A DNA stretch of 13,618 bases from Gemmatimonadota bacterium (GTDB taxonomy: Bacteria; Gemmatimonadota; Gemmatimonadetes; Longimicrobiales; Gaopeijiaceae): contig RFGQ01000530.1 in NCBI GenBank assembly GCA_003695865.1, positions 1 through 13,618 of the forward strand, given 5' to 3'. The position numbers were made by a program, and so were the translations under genes. Below, in pieces: positions 1 through 7,640 of this stretch; positions within the stretch are counted from its first letter, which is position 1; each line of letters begins with the position of its first letter. The notes below the pieces were generated by a model. It made no database searches. It worked only from the letters and a program-made list of their open reading frames with translations, and was not told the origin of the DNA.

Positions 1-78
1 CTTGCGATCGCGAAGGAACGCGACCACGAACGGGAGCAGGCGCACGACGATCGTAAAGCTGCGGACCAGGCGCCTCAC
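1..78 (-). CDS. Probable AarF/UbiB (ABC1-like kinase) family protein, N-terminal fragment
   Basis: Only the first 26 codons are in the window; the gene runs off the left edge. The start is a GTG at 78-76 with a strong ribosome-binding site, GGGGAGGA at 83-90, four bases upstream. The peptide is basic and hydrophobic (it begins MRRLVRSFTIVVRLLPF and continues VVAFLRDRK). An N-terminal amphipathic or membrane-associated stretch ending in FLRDR is, from memory, typical of bacterial AarF/ABC1/UbiB atypical kinases, which support ubiquinone or other isoprenoid-lipid metabolism. The gene begins 37 bases after the mgtE stop on the same strand, so it is probably the next gene of that series. The start is well supported; the family assignment is tentative, because the kinase motifs lie outside the window. 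Confidence 0.5.
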   Translation of the reverse strand, partial: MRRLVRSFTIVVRLLPFVVAFLRDRK

Positions 79-82
79 GGCG

Positions 83-90
83 TCCTCCCC
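83..90 (-). promoter_or_regulatory. Ribosome-binding site of the truncated AarF/UbiB-like gene
   Basis: GGGGAGGA on the minus strand, four bases before GTG at 78. It is the main reason for calling a gene in the 26 codons that remain. Confidence 0.6.
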
Positions 91-115
91 CTGGCCGGGC
101 GTGCGGCCGACATCG

Positions 116-1513
116 TCAGAGGATCATCAACTGGTAGAGACCCAGCAGCAGCAGGAAGCCCGACATGTCGGTCATCGCAGTGAGGAACACGGTCGAGGCG
201 ACCGCGGGGTCCTGCCCGAGCCTGTGCAGGAACGTGGGGATGAACGCTCCCGCGAAGCCCGCCACGGCGATGTTGGTCCACACCGCGAGCAGGACGACGA
301 GCCCGATGCGCGGGTCGGCACCGTGTGTGACCAGGGCCACCACCGCCGTCAGCCCCGCCACCACGAGGCCGATGGCGGCGCCGTTCACCAGCGCGACCAT
401 GAGTTCCTTGCCGACCACGCGCGTGGGCTTCTCGAGCGGCCCGCCCGAGGTGGCCAGGCGCCGCACGGTGACGGCCAGCGCCTGCTGGCCCGCGTTGCCG
501 CCCAGACCGGCGACCACGGGCATCACCACGGCCAGCAGCGTGGCCGCCGCGATGCTGTCCTGAAAGTTGTAGACGACGAACGCCGCGAGGCTGGCGGTGA
601 GGGTGTTGACCACGAGCCACGGCAGCCGCGCGCGCACCGCGGCCAGCGCGCTGCCCCTCAGCTCCTCGTCGTCCGACACGCCCGAGAACAGGAGCAGGTC
701 TTCCGTCCGCTCCGCCTCGATGACGTCGATGACGTCGTCGAAGGTGACGCGTCCCAACAGGACCCCGTCCTCCGTGACCACGGGGAGCGCGACCAGGTTG
801 TAGCGCGCGATCAGACGTGCGACCTCTTCCTGGTCGGTGTCGGGGGTCACCGAAGCCTGCGCCGGCTCCACGAGGTTCGCCACGGGCTCGTCCGGGTCGG
901 CCAGGATCAGGTCGTCGAGAGGGACCGTCCCTCGCAAGCGTCCGAGTTCGTCGACCACGAAGACCGTGTAGAAGTCCTCCACCTCCCGGCCCTGGCGCCG
1001 CACCTCCTCGATCGCCTCGGCTGCCGAGAGCGACTCGCGCACCGAGACGAGTGCGGTGTTCATGAGCCCGCCGGCGGACTCCTCGTCGTAGAGGAGCAGC
1101 CCCGACAGCTCGCCCGCCTCCTGAATGGGGAGCTCGGCGAGGATTCGCGCCCGCTCCTCGGGCTCGAGCTCGGCGATCAGGTCGACCGCGTCGTCGACAT
1201 CGAGCTCGTGCACCAGTTCCGCCGCCTCGCCCGGCGTGAGCTGCGCGAGCACTTCGTGCCCCTCCTCGCCCTCCTCCATCTCGACCAGCGCGTCGGCCGC
1301 CAACTCGGCGGGCAGCATGCGCACGACGGTGAGCCGGGTCTCGTCGTCGAGCGACTCGACCACGTCGGCCACGTCGGAGGCGTGCAACGACTCGAGCAGG
1401 GCCTCGAGTTCGCCGTAGGCGCCCTCGCTCACGAGACGGGCGATGCGCTCGCGCAGCGGCTCGGTCTCGTGTTCGGGCGACGTGGGCGTGGGGGTGGGGG
1501 TGGAGGTGCTCAT
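116..1513 (-). CDS. mgtE: Magnesium transporter MgtE
   Basis: A 465-residue MgtE-type Mg2+ channel/transporter of the inner membrane, close to the family's usual 450-460 residues. Order of parts: a short Ser/Thr/Pro-rich start (residues 1-19); the cytoplasmic MgtE N domain (about 20-145), whose acidic helices sense Mg2+; two CBS domains (about 150-270); then five membrane helices (about 298-316, 322-338, 368-394, 402-424, 436-462). The signature following helix 2, MPVVAGLGGNAGQQ at 331-344, and FLTAMTDMSGF near the C terminus (D449, likely equivalent to the pore aspartate of Thermus MgtE) are both present. In this family, intracellular Mg2+ bound between the N and CBS domains closes the pore. 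The ATG start lies 18 bases after the ybeY stop with no clear ribosome-binding site, so it probably depends on upstream translation. Its place downstream of a c-di-AMP phosphodiesterase and ybeY suggests co-expression with ribosome-related genes. Confidence 0.95.
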   Translation of the reverse strand: MSTSTPTPTPTSPEHETEPLRERIARLVSEGAYGELEALLESLHASDVADVVESLDDETRLTVVRMLPAELAADALVEMEEGEEGHEVLAQLTPGEAAELVHELDVDDAVDLIAELEPEERARILAELPIQEAGELSGLLLYDEESAGGLMNTALVSVRESLSAAEAIEEVRRQGREVEDFYTVFVVDELGRLRGTVPLDDLILADPDEPVANLVEPAQASVTPDTDQEEVARLIARYNLVALPVVTEDGVLLGRVTFDDVIDVIEAERTEDLLLFSGVSDDEELRGSALAAVRARLPWLVVNTLTASLAAFVVYNFQDSIAAATLLAVVMPVVAGLGGNAGQQALAVTVRRLATSGGPLEKPTRVVGKELMVALVNGAAIGLVVAGLTAVVALVTHGADPRIGLVVLLAVWTNIAVAGFAGAFIPTFLHRLGQDPAVASTVFLTAMTDMSGFLLLLGLYQLMIL

Positions 1514-1531
1514 GCTGGCAGTGTCGCGGGT

Positions 1532-1966
1532 TCAGCCGTCCGCGTCCAGTAGCTCCGCGACGAGCGACTCCTGCAGTCTGAACATGGGGCTCTCGAGCCG
1601 TTCGGGCCCTTCGGGATGGTCGTGACCGAGTACGTGCAGCGTGCCGTGCACGGCCAGGCGCACGAGCTCCTCGGTGAGCGGCAGGCCGGCGTCCGCGGCC
1701 TGGCGGGCGGCCTGCTCGGCTCCCACGTAGACGTCTCCCAGGACGGGCTCCCCGGGCGCGGACAGTGTGAAGGCGATCACGTCGGTCGGCCGGTCCCGCT
1801 CCAGGTAGCGCCGGTTCAGCTCGCGGATCCCCGCGTCGTCGAGCAGCGTGAGCGAGACCTCGGCTTCGGTGACGCCCGCCGAGGCGAGCGCGTGGCGCAC
1901 CGCGCGCTCCAGCAGCTCGGTGGGAGCTTCCTCCGGAGCGTTCACGTGGACGACCGGTGGGCTCAG
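1532..1966 (-). CDS. ybeY: Endoribonuclease YbeY (rRNA maturation factor), probable CTG start
   Basis: YbeY is a single-domain zinc-dependent RNase needed for 16S rRNA 3' end maturation and ribosome quality control. The zinc site HGTLHVLGHDH is present near the C terminus, and RPTDVIAF matches the conserved region that leads into the fold's central strand. The usual starts give only a GTG at 1945 (137 residues), which has no ribosome-binding site and drops the first beta strand. I prefer a CTG at 1966-1964 (144 residues). It has GGAGG (1973-1977) six bases upstream, overlaps the pgpH stop as CTGA in the same way as neighbouring ATGA/GTGA junctions, and restores the strand PPVVHVNAP at the N terminus. 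The function is secure; the start is inference. The gene sits between pgpH and mgtE; PhoH and YbeY commonly occur together. Confidence 0.9.
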   Translation of the reverse strand: MSPPVVHVNAPEEAPTELLERAVRHALASAGVTEAEVSLTLLDDAGIRELNRRYLERDRPTDVIAFTLSAPGEPVLGDVYVGAEQAARQAADAGLPLTEELVRLAVHGTLHVLGHDHPEGPERLESPMFRLQESLVAELLDADG

Positions 1967-4374
1967 GTGGCGCCTCCGTCTTCGCGGAACTCGATGCTCG
2001 CCTGTTCGACCGGCGGGCCCTCGCCCGCGGGCGCGGCGTCCGGCGAGGCCTCCGCAGGCTCGGAGACCGCAGCGGCCGGAGCGGCGCCGTCCCCCCCTTC
2101 GCGGCCCGCACCGTCCGGGGCACCGTCCGGGGCGCCACCCTCCCCGCCACCTTCGGTAGCGTCGGGCGACTCGGTCAGGTGGCGGGTCGTGGGATAGTCG
2201 ATCCGGTGGTGGAACGTACTCCCCAGCACCTTTACGAACTGCTCCTTGATCGCCGAAATCTCGGCCAGCGTGAGCGGCGTCTCGTCGAGCTGACCGTCGG
2301 CGATCTTCGCGTCGACGATCGACGAGATGAGCGTGCGCACCCGTTCCTCGGTCGGGTCCTGGAGCACCCGCGTGGCCGATTCGACCGAGTCGGCGAGCAT
2401 GGCGATGGCCGTCTCTTTCGACTGCGGCTTCGGCCCCGGGTAACGGAAGTCGGCCTCGTCGACGGGTTCCTCGCCGGCTTCCTCCTGAGCCTTCGCGTAG
2501 AAGTACGAGATCAGTTGGGTGCCGTGGTGTTCGGGAATGAACGCGGCCACGACGTCGGGAACGCGTGCCTCACGCGCCAGGCGCAGCCCCTCGAGCACGT
2601 GCTCGCGTACGATCTGTGCCGACGTGTGGGGCTTGAGCTTGTCGTGCGGGTTGCGGCCCTGAGGCTGGTTCTCGACGAAGTAATGCGGCTTGAGCACCTT
2701 GCCCACGTCGTGGTAGTAGATGCCGGCCCGGCACAGCAGCCCGTTCGCACCGATGGCCGAGGCGGCCATTTCGCACAGGTTGGCCACCGCAAGGGTGTGT
2801 GCCCACGTGCCCGGCGCCTCCATGGCGAGGCGGCGCAGCAGCGGACGGTTGGGGTCGGCCCATTCGAGCAGCGTCTGGTCCGTCGTCACGCCGGTGAACC
2901 ACTCGAAGACCGGCATGAACCCCATCGCGAGGATGGCCGAGACCGCCGCGTTCGAGCACGCCCACAGCAGGCCGGACGCGGCCCCTCCCGCACCACCTGT
3001 GGCGCCGACGAGCGCCAGCGCTCCGATCGTCGCAGCGTAGGCGGCCGCGATGATCGCGATGAACACCCACGTCTGCGAGCGGCGCACCACCACGCGTACG
3101 CTCATGGCCGCCGCGGCGCCGCCCATGATCACGAGGAACAGCGCCTCGCCTCCTCGGAAGGGCTCCAGCGAGCCCGTGACCCCGGCGAGCACCAGGGCCA
3201 GCACCAGCGCCATCCGGCTGTCCCAGAGCACCGCGACCGCGAGCGCGACGAAGGTGATCGGCAGCAGTTCGCCCGGAAGGCCGTTGCGCGCGATGGCGGC
3301 CGCGGCCGCGAAGTACGCCACCACCAGCACCGCCTGGAGGACCAACCAGCGCAGGCGCGCATAGAGTTCGGTGCGCACGAAGAACACGAACACGCCGTAG
3401 ACTCCGAGCAACAGCACGTACAACAGCCAGGCACCGAGCAGCGGCCCGAGGCCGGTCCCGCCGGCGTCGGTGCCCGTCAGGCCCTGGCGGCGCAGTTCGG
3501 CCTCGTGCGCGGCCAGTCGCTCGGCGATGTCTTCGGTGATCTGCGAGTTGGCGCGCACGATGGCTTCGCCCCGCAGCACGCGCGCCTTCGATGTCGCGAC
3601 CGTGCGGCGTGCGGCGTCACGATCCGCCTCGGTGGCGACCGGGTTGAAGGCCAGCGTGTACTCGGTGTGGCGCAGCAGGATCAGGCGGAACAGCCCCCGG
3701 GCGTCGGGGCTCGCCGTCATCAGCAACTCGACCGCACGGTCGAGGAAGTCGCCCGCCGTGAGCACCTCGTCCCGGCCGACGGTGCGCTCGCCTCCGTCGG
3801 GCGCGCGTAGGTAGAGTCGGCCGGTCGTGAGCGCCCCGGCCTGCCCCGACTCGACCACACCCTGCACCAGGTACTCCCGCACCGCCCGCAGCGCGGCCTG
3901 ACGCATCGCGCGGCGCTGGCGGTCGTCGAGCAGCAAGGCCGCCTGGTCGGGCGTGGCGACGATCGTCTCGTCGGCCAGGAAGCGCGCCATCGCTTCGGCG
4001 TCGGCGAGCTCGGCCACGCTGTCGGCCCGGTCGAAGAACCGGGCCAGGCGAGCCGCCATCGTGTCGGCTGCCTCGGGGTGGGCGTCGAACGTCGGGGGCA
4101 CGCCGCGGGCCACTTCTTCGCGCTCGCGCTGCAACTCGTCGGGAGGCTTGGGAACTTCGAAGTCGACCTCGCCCAGACCGTCGGCCGGCGCGACCGAACC
4201 TACCGGGAAGCGAGCCGCCGAGCGCCCGGACTGCCGGGGCGGAAACAGCAGGGTGATGAGCGTCGCCACCGTGAAGAGCAGCAGTACGCGCCATCCGTGG
4301 TGGACGATGCGGTCCGGCCACAAGGGCGCTTGGGGCCCCGGACCCGGCAGCCCCGGGCCGCCCGGCGCGTTCAC
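1963..4374 (-). CDS. pgpH: 7TM-HD membrane phosphodiesterase, PgpH type (c-di-AMP hydrolase)
   Basis: An 803-residue membrane HD-domain protein. Residues 30-44 form a signal-anchor helix, about 50-310 an extracytoplasmic 7TMR-HDED-like domain, about 311-490 a cluster of some seven membrane helices, and about 520-728 a cytoplasmic HD domain with H526, the pair H555-D556 in HDVGK, H583, H592, H616-H617 in EHHGT, and D662. This order is that of PgpH/YqfF, which hydrolyses the second messenger c-di-AMP; in Firmicutes that messenger controls potassium uptake, osmolytes and the cell wall. The GTG start overlaps the phoH stop as GTGA, with GGAGGAGGT at 4383-4391 eight bases upstream. The last 70 or so residues are a Gly/Ala/Pro/Glu-rich tail beyond the HD domain, containing a 12-base tandem duplication. 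The phoH-pgpH-ybeY order is common in bacteria. The substrate is inferred from family; no c-di-AMP cyclase is visible here. Confidence 0.92.
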   Translation of the reverse strand: MNAPGGPGLPGPGPQAPLWPDRIVHHGWRVLLLFTVATLITLLFPPRQSGRSAARFPVGSVAPADGLGEVDFEVPKPPDELQREREEVARGVPPTFDAHPEAADTMAARLARFFDRADSVAELADAEAMARFLADETIVATPDQAALLLDDRQRRAMRQAALRAVREYLVQGVVESGQAGALTTGRLYLRAPDGGERTVGRDEVLTAGDFLDRAVELLMTASPDARGLFRLILLRHTEYTLAFNPVATEADRDAARRTVATSKARVLRGEAIVRANSQITEDIAERLAAHEAELRRQGLTGTDAGGTGLGPLLGAWLLYVLLLGVYGVFVFFVRTELYARLRWLVLQAVLVVAYFAAAAAIARNGLPGELLPITFVALAVAVLWDSRMALVLALVLAGVTGSLEPFRGGEALFLVIMGGAAAAMSVRVVVRRSQTWVFIAIIAAAYAATIGALALVGATGGAGGAASGLLWACSNAAVSAILAMGFMPVFEWFTGVTTDQTLLEWADPNRPLLRRLAMEAPGTWAHTLAVANLCEMAASAIGANGLLCRAGIYYHDVGKVLKPHYFVENQPQGRNPHDKLKPHTSAQIVREHVLEGLRLAREARVPDVVAAFIPEHHGTQLISYFYAKAQEEAGEEPVDEADFRYPGPKPQSKETAIAMLADSVESATRVLQDPTEERVRTLISSIVDAKIADGQLDETPLTLAEISAIKEQFVKVLGSTFHHRIDYPTTRHLTESPDATEGGGEGGAPDGAPDGAGREGGDGAAPAAAVSEPAEASPDAAPAGEGPPVEQASIEFREDGGAT
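1973..1977 (-). promoter_or_regulatory. Ribosome-binding site that fits a CTG start of ybeY
   Basis: GGAGG on the minus strand, inside the last codons of pgpH. It is six bases from the CTG at 1966 but 27 bases from the GTG at 1945, so it can serve only the CTG start. Confidence 0.5.
2109..2132 (-). repeat. Perfect 12-base tandem duplication in the pgpH tail
   Basis: CACCGTCCGGGG occurs twice end to end (plus-strand reading), encoding APDG-APDG in the low-complexity C-terminal tail of PgpH. It keeps the reading frame and looks like replication slippage in a region free of structural constraint. Confidence 0.85.
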
Positions 4375-5390
4375 CGCCCCCGACCTCCTCCCGGCGCCAC
4401 GGGGTCCTCATCGTTGCCGTCACCGTCCACCTGCGCGTAGGCCCGGATGATGTCCTTCACCAGCCTGTGGCGGATCACGTCCGTGTCGTCCAGATAGAGC
4501 ACGGCGATGCCGTCGATGCCCGAGAGGATCCGCTCCACCTGCAGCAGGCCCGAATCCTCGCGCCGAGGCAGGTCGATCTGCGTCTTGTCGCCGGTGATGA
4601 CCACGCGCGAGTTCAACCCCAGTCGGGTAAGGAACATCTTCATCTGCGCCGTCGTCGCGTTCTGCGCCTCGTCGAGGATGACGAACGCGTCCGACAGCGT
4701 CCGGCCGCGCATGTAGGCCAGCGGCGCGATCTCGATGGTCCTGTCCTCGAGGGCCCGCTGCACACGTTCGAGCGGCATCATGTCTTCGAGCGCATCGTAG
4801 AGCGGTCGAAGGTACGGGTCCACCTTTTCCTGCATGTCACCCGGCAGGAATCCCAGACTCTCGCCCGCCTCGACGGCCGGACGCGCCAGGATGATCCGCT
4901 TCACCCGCTTGCGGTAGAGCGCTTCCACCGCGCAGGCGACGGCGAGATACGTCTTGCCCGTGCCCGCCGGTCCGATGCCGATCACCACGTCGTTTCCCTG
5001 GACGGCCTTCAGGTAGCGGCGCTGCCCCTCGGACTTGGGCGTGATCACCCGCCGCGAGCCCGGCAGCGCGATGCGCACGTCTTCGTCGGGGTGGACGATC
5101 GACTCCTCGCCGTGCTGATCGTAGCCCTCGGCGAAGCGTCGGATGTCGTTGGCGTCGAAGGGCGCCCTCAGGCGGGCGAGCTCGATCACGTGCTGCACGA
5201 CCGGCACGGCGCGCTCCACCGCCGCCAGCTCGCCCGAGAGCACCATGTGGTCGCCCCGCAGCAGCACCCGGATCTCGAAGATGCGTGCGATCTGCTGAAG
5301 GTTGGCGTCGTTCACGCCCGTGAGCAGCAGTGGATCGATGCCCTCGGCGTCGAGCCGGTGCTCGACGATGGTGTCCTGTCCGTTCGCCAT
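4371..5390 (-). CDS. phoH: PhoH family ATPase (PhoL/YbeZ type)
   Basis: A 339-residue cytoplasmic P-loop ATPase related to the helicase superfamily. An N-terminal region with a KH-like fold (about 20-90) precedes the PhoH domain. Walker A is GPAGTGKT at 140-147 and Walker B is VILDEAQN at 237-244, followed by VVITGDKTQIDLP (263-275), a sensor segment characteristic of the family. PhoH/YbeZ is known to work with YbeY in RNA and ribosome metabolism, and ybeY lies two genes downstream. The frame stays open far upstream into aspS, but the ATG at 5390 is the true start: TAAGGAG at 5394-5400 is an almost perfect ribosome-binding site, and the upstream part is only antisense-type coding inside aspS. 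It follows aspS by 32 bases and overlaps pgpH by four. The C terminus ends in a short acidic then Gly/Arg-rich tail. Confidence 0.95.
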   Translation of the reverse strand: MANGQDTIVEHRLDAEGIDPLLLTGVNDANLQQIARIFEIRVLLRGDHMVLSGELAAVERAVPVVQHVIELARLRAPFDANDIRRFAEGYDQHGEESIVHPDEDVRIALPGSRRVITPKSEGQRRYLKAVQGNDVVIGIGPAGTGKTYLAVACAVEALYRKRVKRIILARPAVEAGESLGFLPGDMQEKVDPYLRPLYDALEDMMPLERVQRALEDRTIEIAPLAYMRGRTLSDAFVILDEAQNATTAQMKMFLTRLGLNSRVVITGDKTQIDLPRREDSGLLQVERILSGIDGIAVLYLDDTDVIRHRLVKDIIRAYAQVDGDGNDEDPVAPGGGRGR

Positions 5391-5393
5391 GGT

Positions 5394-5400
5394 CTCCTTA
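5394..5400 (-). promoter_or_regulatory. Ribosome-binding site that fixes the phoH start
   Basis: TAAGGAG on the minus strand, three bases before ATG at 5390. It decides between this start and an open frame extending to about 5909. Confidence 0.8.
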
Positions 5401-5422
5401 CGCTGCGGAACGTGCCCTACTG

Positions 5423-7216
5423 CTACCCGTCCGCCGGGATTTCCTTCCTCAGCCCCAACTCGCGCAGATCCCCGTCCGCGACCGGGATGGGCGCCCCTTC
5501 GAAGAGCGCGCGGGCGGCCGTCGTCTTGGGGAACGCGATCACGTCGCGCAGGCTCCCGGCGCGCGCGAACAACATCACGATGCGGTCCATGCCGAAAGCG
5601 ACGCCACCGTGCGGAGGGGCACCCGATGCCAGCGCCCCGAGCAGGAAGCCGAACTTGTCGTCGATCGCTTCGTCGTCGAGGCCGAGCAGCCGCAGCACCC
5701 TTCGCTGCAGTTCGGGCCGGTGGATTCTCACGCTTCCCGACCCCAGCTCGGCGCCGTTGTAGACCAGGTCGTAGGCGAGCCCGCGCACCGACAGCGGGTC
5801 CGACTCCAGGCGGTCGAGGTCGTCGGGGTGCGGCATCACGAACGGATGGTGGTTCGACGTGAGAGCGCCGTCCTCGCCCGGTTCGAACACCGGGAACTCC
5901 GTCACCCACAGCCAGGCGTGCTCGCGCTCGAAGGGCACCCCGGCAGCCTCACGCGCCGCCCTTCGGGCCGCGTCGAGCGCCGGCGAGGTCACCGCGTCGG
6001 CCCCCGCCGCCGCGAGCAGCAGGTCGCCCGGTGCGAGCCCGAGCGCTTCGTAGTGGCCCTCTGCGAGGAAGCGCGAGAGCGGTCCGGAACCGCCCTCGTC
6101 GGTTCGCTTGCACCACAGCAGACCGGGAGCCCCGGTATCCTTCGCGGCCGTCTCGATCGCCTCGATCTGTTTGCGCGACAGCGTCGCGCCCCCGGGCACC
6201 ACGAAGGCGCGCACGCGCCCGCCCGCGTCGAGCGCGCCGCGCACGATCCCGAAGTCGAGGTCGGCCAATGGCGCGGAAACGTCCTCGAGCCGCAGGCCGA
6301 ACCTCGTGTCGGGCCGGTCGGTGCCGTAGGCCTCGAGCGCGTCGGCCCAGGTCAGGCGCTCGAAGGGCGCCACGGCCTCCACGCCCGGTGCCTCGGCCGC
6401 CAGGGCGGTCATCAGACCCTCCATCCACCGGAAGATGTCTTCGGGGCCCACGAACGAAGCCTCGACATCGATCTGCGTGAACTCCGGCTGCCGATCGGCC
6501 CGCATGTCTTCGTCGCGGAAGCAGCGCGCGATCTGGAAGTAGCGGTCGAAGCCCGCCGCCATGAGAATCTGTTTGTAGATCTGCGGACTCTGCGGCAGCG
6601 CGAAGAACTCGCCCCGGTGGACCCGGCTGGGCACCAGAAAGTCGCGGGCCCCCTCGGGCGTCGGCTTCGTGAGGATCGGTGTCTCGACCTCCACGAAGCC
6701 CTGCGCGTCCAGGTAGTTGCGGGCCGCCAGGATCAGGCGGTGGCGCAGCAGCAGGTTGTCGCGCAGCTCCGGACGGCGCAGGTCGAGCACCCGGTGGCGC
6801 AGACGCAGCTCTTCGGCCGGCAGTTCCTCGTCGGGCTGGCGATAGACCGGAATCGCCGGTGTGTCGGCCTCGTTGAGCACCTCGAGCGACGCCGCTCGCA
6901 CCTCGATGTCGCCGGTGGCCAGCTCGGGGTTGCGCGCCTCGTCGGGCCTCAGGTGGACCGTGCCGCGCACCCGCACCACGTCTTCGGCCCCCACCCGGTG
7001 GCCGACCTCGAGCGAGGCGGCGTCGGTCCAGTCGGGGCCCAGAGACACTTGCACGAGCCCGCTGCGGTCGCGCAGGTCCACGAAGAGCAGGCCCCCCAGG
7101 TCGCGGCGGCGATGCACCCATCCGGCCAGCACCACTTCCCGGCCCTCGTCCTGCGCGCGCAGGCCACCCACCATGCGGCTGCGCCCCTCGGTTCGTTCGA
7201 TCGTCGTGTCGCTCAT
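5423..7216 (-). CDS. aspS: Aspartyl-tRNA synthetase (bacterial type)
   Basis: A 597-residue class IIb synthetase that charges tRNA-Asp in the cytoplasm. The anticodon-binding OB fold (about 15-115) carries GWVHRRRDLGG at 32-42. The catalytic core has motif 1 around 171-199, motif 2 FRDEDMRADRQPEFTQID at 233-250 and motif 3 GGVAFGMDRI at 537-546. A GAD insertion lies at about 290-425, as in all bacterial AspRS. Length is normal. From what I recall of Pseudomonas AspRS, positions 31 (His) and 82 (Gly) mark the non-discriminating form that also charges tRNA-Asn; the equivalents here look like L40 and E93, so charging specificity cannot be settled from sequence alone. The ATG start is 10 bases after the vanZ-like stop, with no strong ribosome-binding site, suggesting coupled translation. 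It is the second gene of the long minus-strand series. Confidence 0.97.
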   Translation of the reverse strand: MSDTTIERTEGRSRMVGGLRAQDEGREVVLAGWVHRRRDLGGLLFVDLRDRSGLVQVSLGPDWTDAASLEVGHRVGAEDVVRVRGTVHLRPDEARNPELATGDIEVRAASLEVLNEADTPAIPVYRQPDEELPAEELRLRHRVLDLRRPELRDNLLLRHRLILAARNYLDAQGFVEVETPILTKPTPEGARDFLVPSRVHRGEFFALPQSPQIYKQILMAAGFDRYFQIARCFRDEDMRADRQPEFTQIDVEASFVGPEDIFRWMEGLMTALAAEAPGVEAVAPFERLTWADALEAYGTDRPDTRFGLRLEDVSAPLADLDFGIVRGALDAGGRVRAFVVPGGATLSRKQIEAIETAAKDTGAPGLLWCKRTDEGGSGPLSRFLAEGHYEALGLAPGDLLLAAAGADAVTSPALDAARRAAREAAGVPFEREHAWLWVTEFPVFEPGEDGALTSNHHPFVMPHPDDLDRLESDPLSVRGLAYDLVYNGAELGSGSVRIHRPELQRRVLRLLGLDDEAIDDKFGFLLGALASGAPPHGGVAFGMDRIVMLFARAGSLRDVIAFPKTTAARALFEGAPIPVADGDLRELGLRKEIPADG

Positions 7217-7226
7217 GAAGACGGTT

Positions 7227-7604
7227 CTATGATCCCGTTCGGGAGGTTCGGCGCTGAGCCCTCACACGGGCCGCTGCGGCTGCCGCGAAACCGAGGGCCG
7301 TGCCCAGGGCGTCGGCGGCCACGTCGGCCGCCGACGGCGTGCGGCCGGGCACGAACGCCTGGTGCCACTCGTCGCTGACCCCGTAGAGGGCACCGAGCGC
7401 GAGGAACAGCCAGGCCGGCGCATGGGGATGAGCGTGCTCCCTGGCCCACCACAGCGCCGCGCCGAGCACGGCATAGAGCAGCGCGTGCACGACCCCGTCG
7501 GGTACCCGTAGGGGTCCCAGGTCGGGCCGCGACCACGCGCTCAACAAAAAGAGGACCGCTGCCCAGAGCGCAGCCGGCCCCCACGCGACGATTCGTCCGT
7601 TCAC
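7227..7604 (-). CDS. VanZ-like membrane protein
   Basis: A small integral membrane protein of 125 residues with three to four hydrophobic helices (about 5-23, 38-54, 63-77, 90-110). The family's conserved features are present: a polar D36/H40 within the first repeat of DGVVHALLYAVLG, and GVSDEWHQAFVPGRTPSAADVAADALG at about 75-101 with D78, E79, H81 and the PGR turn (quoted in part: SDEWHQAFVPGR). VanZ itself gives low-level teicoplanin resistance, but most chromosomal relatives have no known function, so none is assigned. The frame is open back to a TTG at 7676, but that codon overlaps the candidate promoter. The GTG at 7604 places the first helix near the N terminus and overlaps the stop of a possible leader peptide as GTGA. 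It is the first recognisable gene of the series and lies 10 bases before aspS. Confidence 0.85.
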   Translation of the reverse strand: MNGRIVAWGPAALWAAVLFLLSAWSRPDLGPLRVPDGVVHALLYAVLGAALWWAREHAHPHAPAWLFLALGALYGVSDEWHQAFVPGRTPSAADVAADALGTALGFAAAAAARVRAQRRTSRTGS

Positions 7605-7633
7605 GCAGCCGTGCGAATCCTGTTGCGAGACAG
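7601..7633 (-). CDS. Possible 10-codon leader peptide before the vanZ-aspS series
   Basis: GGAGGAGGT (7641-7649), the same nine bases that serve pgpH, is followed after seven bases by a CTG at 7633. The frame reads (M)SRNRIRTAA and ends at a TGA (7603-7601) that overlaps the GTG of the vanZ-like gene as GTGA. No usable start lies between the ribosome-binding site and that GTG in the VanZ frame. The arrangement would couple translation of a short, arginine-rich leader to VanZ. This rests on spacing alone; a chance match, or a VanZ start from an unseen codon, remains possible. Confidence 0.22.
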   Translation of the reverse strand: MSRNRIRTAA

Positions 7634-7640
7634 CGCGCCG

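Noticed and set aside
1490..1510. Short GTGGGG-type repeat at the mgtE N terminus
   Set aside because: It encodes a brief Thr-Pro run (TPTPTPT); too short to treat as a microsatellite of interest.
2..1552. 516-codon open frame on the plus strand opposite mgtE
   Set aside because: It is the GC-rich antisense shadow of mgtE, made of Arg/Gly/His/Gln-rich sequence with no domain, and mgtE is unmistakable.
75..2150. 691-codon minus-strand frame across mgtE and ybeY
   Set aside because: Out-of-frame reading of two recognised genes; composition is Arg/Ala/Gly-rich noise.
1957..3810. 617-codon plus-strand frame opposite pgpH
   Set aside because: Antisense shadow with no recognisable domain, while the opposite strand has a complete HD protein.
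5391..5909. N-terminal extension of phoH into aspS
   Set aside because: The extension is out-of-frame aspS coding, and TAAGGAG three bases before the ATG at 5390 marks the start.
5330..7378. 682-codon plus-strand frame opposite aspS
   Set aside because: Antisense shadow; the minus strand holds a full-length AspRS with all class II motifs.
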